From contig CAXDOZ010000108.1 of assembly GCA_963991145.1 (NCBI GenBank), positions 1-7,982 on the forward strand: a stretch of 7,982 nucleotides of DNA, given 5' to 3'. The notes beneath the pieces were generated by a model, which saw nothing but the letters and a program-made list of their open reading frames with translations, did no database searches and was not told where the DNA came from. A program made the position numbers and the translations under genes. The stretch is from CAXDOZ01 sp963991145. GTDB taxonomy: Bacteria; Bacteroidota; Bacteroidia; Chitinophagales; JABDMM01. Below are positions 5,737-7,982 of the stretch, piece by piece (position 1 is the stretch's first letter; each line of letters starts with the position of its first letter).

Positions 5737-6876
5737 TCAAATAGGCGTTTCAGCTTGCTCTGGCAGAAAGAAATAGTAGGACTTCAGAAGCTTACCAAAG
5801 ACAAAGTATTGAGCCACGATAAAATCCTCTCCATTGTTCATCTCTCCATAGAATCTATCAGGGTCGTAAAGCATTGGATTACCTGCCTCATCAAACTGAG
5901 ATTTCGTCTTTTGAGTAACCGGTTTTTGGAACAGCGAAATACTTCTCTCCTCACCTGTATTATCAGTAACTGAAATTACAGCGAACATAGGACCGATATT
6001 GGTCGTGTCTTTGTCAATAAGATGGTCCAAATAAGATTCAATGGAAATACTGGAGTAATTACTGAAGTAGTTTGTTGCGATCAATTGATCTAGCACCTGG
6101 ACTCCAAGGTCTGGTCGGTCTGTATTGATTATTTCAAAACTTCCTTCTGAGGTTTTTGAGATCTCAAATGAAGTTCCAACCTGCTCTGGATAGCGGACAG
6201 ATACCTTCTGGATATTTTCCGGCAAATACCTGAAGACCGCTCTATCTCTTAGCTCAATCATATCAGATATGTAACGCTCCTTAAGGTATCCGGCAAAATT
6301 TGGGATGTGTGTCAGATAGATCTGGTCAGCCATAACTCCATCACTCTCCATAACAGTATATGTCCCATAAGTATTTGGGGCACCATCTCCGATATGGTAG
6401 ATCTTAACCGGTTCATCCTCTCCCATAAAGATCTCCACCTTTTTAGAGTCCTGGATCATGGATTTTCTTGCATTCTCCGCACCCATATCACTCAGGGGTT
6501 CCATGACCTGGATCTTCTTCATTGTTTCAAGAAGGAGTCCTATCATTTCAGGTCTGATCAGGAATTCATTATTGACCACCCAATATCCTCCGCGATAAAC
6601 GGATGACTTTGGAGCAAAGCGAAGCATAAGTGCTTTGGCCTGGGCATTGACTTTCATTCCCGCTACCAGCCAATATCGATCTACAGAGACCATATCTGCC
6701 TGGTTACCGTCTCTGTCTGTGATAAGAATCCTGTCTATTAGATCGGGGTTTGGGACAGCGAAGTTATTATCCTTTCCTTCAAAGCTCTTTTGGGAACTCT
6801 TGAGCCACAACATGACTCCAGAGGCTCCGATCAGCACTACCAAAATCAATATCAGTCTTATTAACTTTTTATCCAT
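5737..6876 (-). CDS. DUF4340 domain protein, partner of the Gld-type ABC transporter
   Basis: The 379-residue protein has an N-terminal membrane anchor (MDKKLIRLILILVVLIGASG, about 5-26) followed by a large extracytoplasmic domain, a layout typical of DUF4340 proteins found downstream of GldG-like genes. Family-like stretches are DRILITDRDGNQADM (48-62), WVVNNEFLIRPEMIGLLLETMKKIQV (99-124) and IYHIGDGAPNTYGTYTVM (159-176). The ATG at 6874-6876 is chosen because it directly begins the Lys-rich membrane anchor; the frame also allows a TTG four codons upstream (6886-6888). It lies 50 bases after the gldG-like gene and is probably in the same operon. The inferred role is an accessory envelope component of the GldF/GldG transporter; the molecular function is unknown. 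Residues about 67-97 look like an insertion relative to family members as I remember them. Confidence 0.8.
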   Translation of the reverse strand: MDKKLIRLILILVVLIGASGVMLWLKSSQKSFEGKDNNFAVPNPDLIDRILITDRDGNQADMVSVDRYWLVAGMKVNAQAKALMLRFAPKSSVYRGGYWVVNNEFLIRPEMIGLLLETMKKIQVMEPLSDMGAENARKSMIQDSKKVEIFMGEDEPVKIYHIGDGAPNTYGTYTVMESDGVMADQIYLTHIPNFAGYLKERYISDMIELRDRAVFRYLPENIQKVSVRYPEQVGTSFEISKTSEGSFEIINTDRPDLGVQVLDQLIATNYFSNYSSISIESYLDHLIDKDTTNIGPMFAVISVTDNTGEERSISLFQKPVTQKTKSQFDEAGNPMLYDPDRFYGEMNNGEDFIVAQYFVFGKLLKSYYFFLPEQAETPI

Positions 6877-6926
6877 ACAGTTCGGCAAAAGTAAGAATCG
6901 CTGAATTGGAAAATCTCAAAAAATTG

Positions 6927-7982
6927 TCAGGAAGAACGCCCAAAGCGATACCAGCGAATACCATTGTAAGCCAGACCGAAGAGAATTACAATTAGAATTG
7001 GCAGTACAACATTGATCATCCTCCACTTTGATCTCTCCTGAAAGACCTTTGACCAGTTTAGCAATCTGATCTTAAACTCTTTTCTCTTGGTCTCTACAAT
7101 CCCACTATCGTCTAATAGGAACTCAATTGAATTGAGGATGAAACTCTTATTATCATAGATCTCACCGGTAACATTACTTCCCCCTAGTGGGGCGATGCGC
7201 TCATTATTATCCTCATCGATGTAGACATCATTTGAAATTACATCACCATCCGCTACGATGATCATGCGGTTCTCAGGACTCTCAACTTTTAAAATTCCTT
7301 CTGGATCATCCTGAAGTTCTAATTGATACTTATAGGTGGAGGTGAATACCCCTTCAAGCAATACTGCGGCGGCTAGCGGACCTTGAGTAAATCGAGCCGG
7401 ATCCTGATCCATCTCAAGATTATCGAAGAATAATCTCGTTGGAGTCAGAAGGCTTCGGCTTAACTCAGAACTGTTCAAGAGAACTGTTTTCTTAATTCCT
7501 TCAGTTCGAATACTTGTATCGATGGTGTTCACAAATCGACCGTACACATAGTCAATATTTTTGGTCACAACATGATTTGGGTTTCCTGAAAGAAGAGGAT
7601 AGAAAAGGAATGGATAGGTCCCATACTTCACCTGACTCAGATCCACGATTCCACTGGTATCTCCCGTCACGAGAAACTCGGGAACAGATATTAGCTCCTT
7701 TCTGGCCAGATCCTGAATCAGGTCTTGCTCAATACGCACCCCGTAAGTAAAGAGCAGGTCATCAATTCCCAGATCAATTGGAACAGCCGTAGAGATGCGG
7801 TTTCGAATTACATCATTGATATCTGCATCTACCAATTCTACAAACCATAAAAGCTTACCCCCATACATTACAAACTGATCAATAATAAGCTTCTCCTCAT
7901 TACTCATTGCTGAGGTGGGCTTTGCAATAATCGCCAGATCGGTAGTTTCCAGGAAAGACAGAATATCATCTGCAGATCGCAT
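6927..7982 (-). CDS. gldG: GldG-like gliding-associated ABC transporter subunit, C-terminal part
   Basis: The visible 351 codons are the C-terminal portion of a gene that continues past the right edge; the Met at the edge is not taken as the start, since GldG proteins are usually about 550 residues. The ABC-transporter-auxiliary type domain shows DLAIIAKPTSAMSNEEKLII and the following MYGGKLLWFVE (to about 49), and then MIIVADGDVISND (240-252). NKSFILNSIEFLLDD (278-292) is followed by a basic region with R300 and R306, a C-terminal membrane helix (about 322-340) and a short basic tail, so the main domain faces the periplasm. In Flavobacterium johnsoniae, GldF and GldG are membrane partners of the ATPase GldA and are needed for gliding, but homologues also occur in non-gliding Bacteroidota. 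Gliding by this organism is therefore not proven. It is followed by the DUF4340 gene and then dnaN. Confidence 0.85.
   Translation of the reverse strand: MRSADDILSFLETTDLAIIAKPTSAMSNEEKLIIDQFVMYGGKLLWFVELVDADINDVIRNRISTAVPIDLGIDDLLFTYGVRIEQDLIQDLARKELISVPEFLVTGDTSGIVDLSQVKYGTYPFLFYPLLSGNPNHVVTKNIDYVYGRFVNTIDTSIRTEGIKKTVLLNSSELSRSLLTPTRLFFDNLEMDQDPARFTQGPLAAAVLLEGVFTSTYKYQLELQDDPEGILKVESPENRMIIVADGDVISNDVYIDEDNNERIAPLGGSNVTGEIYDNKSFILNSIEFLLDDSGIVETKRKEFKIRLLNWSKVFQERSKWRMINVVLPILIVILFGLAYNGIRWYRFGRSS

Noticed and set aside
7514..7750. 78-codon plus-strand open frame opposite the gldG-like gene
   Set aside because: It is antisense to a gene with clear domain structure, has unusual composition and no supporting signals.

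Overview
The window looks like chromosomal DNA of a Bacteroidota species, probably of the Cytophagales type. The evidence is the gene set: a GldG-like gliding-type ABC transporter subunit, a DUF4340 partner, a Bacteroidota-style PagL/acyloxyacyl hydrolase barrel and a secreted endonuclease/exonuclease/phosphatase protein. Promoter-like TAnnTTTG elements also occur upstream of two genes, and most starts lack a Shine-Dalgarno sequence. The genus cannot be fixed from the sequence alone. No tRNA, rRNA, CRISPR array, insertion sequence or phage module was seen, and no gap between genes exceeds 200 bases.

Left part (1-2790). The window opens inside the glycine-rich C-terminus of a plus-strand protein. 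Its stop codon abuts the stop codon of a minus-strand VOC (glyoxalase-fold) gene. Next come two minus-strand genes for exported proteins: a six-repeat TPR protein and a 387-residue outer-membrane PagL-like barrel.

Middle (2791-4502). A 52-base divergent spacer separates the barrel gene from a plus-strand pair. This pair is a DUF502 inner-membrane protein with a GTG start, overlapping by 14 bases a secreted metal-dependent phosphodiesterase/nuclease-fold protein. That second gene converges on dnaN with an 11-base overlap.

Right part (4492-7982, minus strand). Reading leftward, transcription passes from a GldG-like gene (N-terminus outside the window) to a DUF4340 gene and then, after a 126-base spacer, to dnaN, the DNA polymerase III beta clamp. 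GldG and DUF4340 are probably an envelope ABC-transporter unit. The spacer before dnaN is the most structured non-coding stretch here. It has a TATATTTG promoter element and two DnaA-box-like sequences exactly 20 bases apart, one in the loop of a perfect 9-bp inverted repeat and the other between the arms of a 4-bp one. This suggests that dnaN has its own promoter and may respond to DnaA.

Most of the window is ordinary core genome and I do not see a clearly new multi-gene system. The best leads are the dnaN upstream region, the PagL-like barrel with Asn where the PagL catalytic Glu is expected plus a long C-terminal extension, and an apparent internal insertion in the DUF4340 protein.
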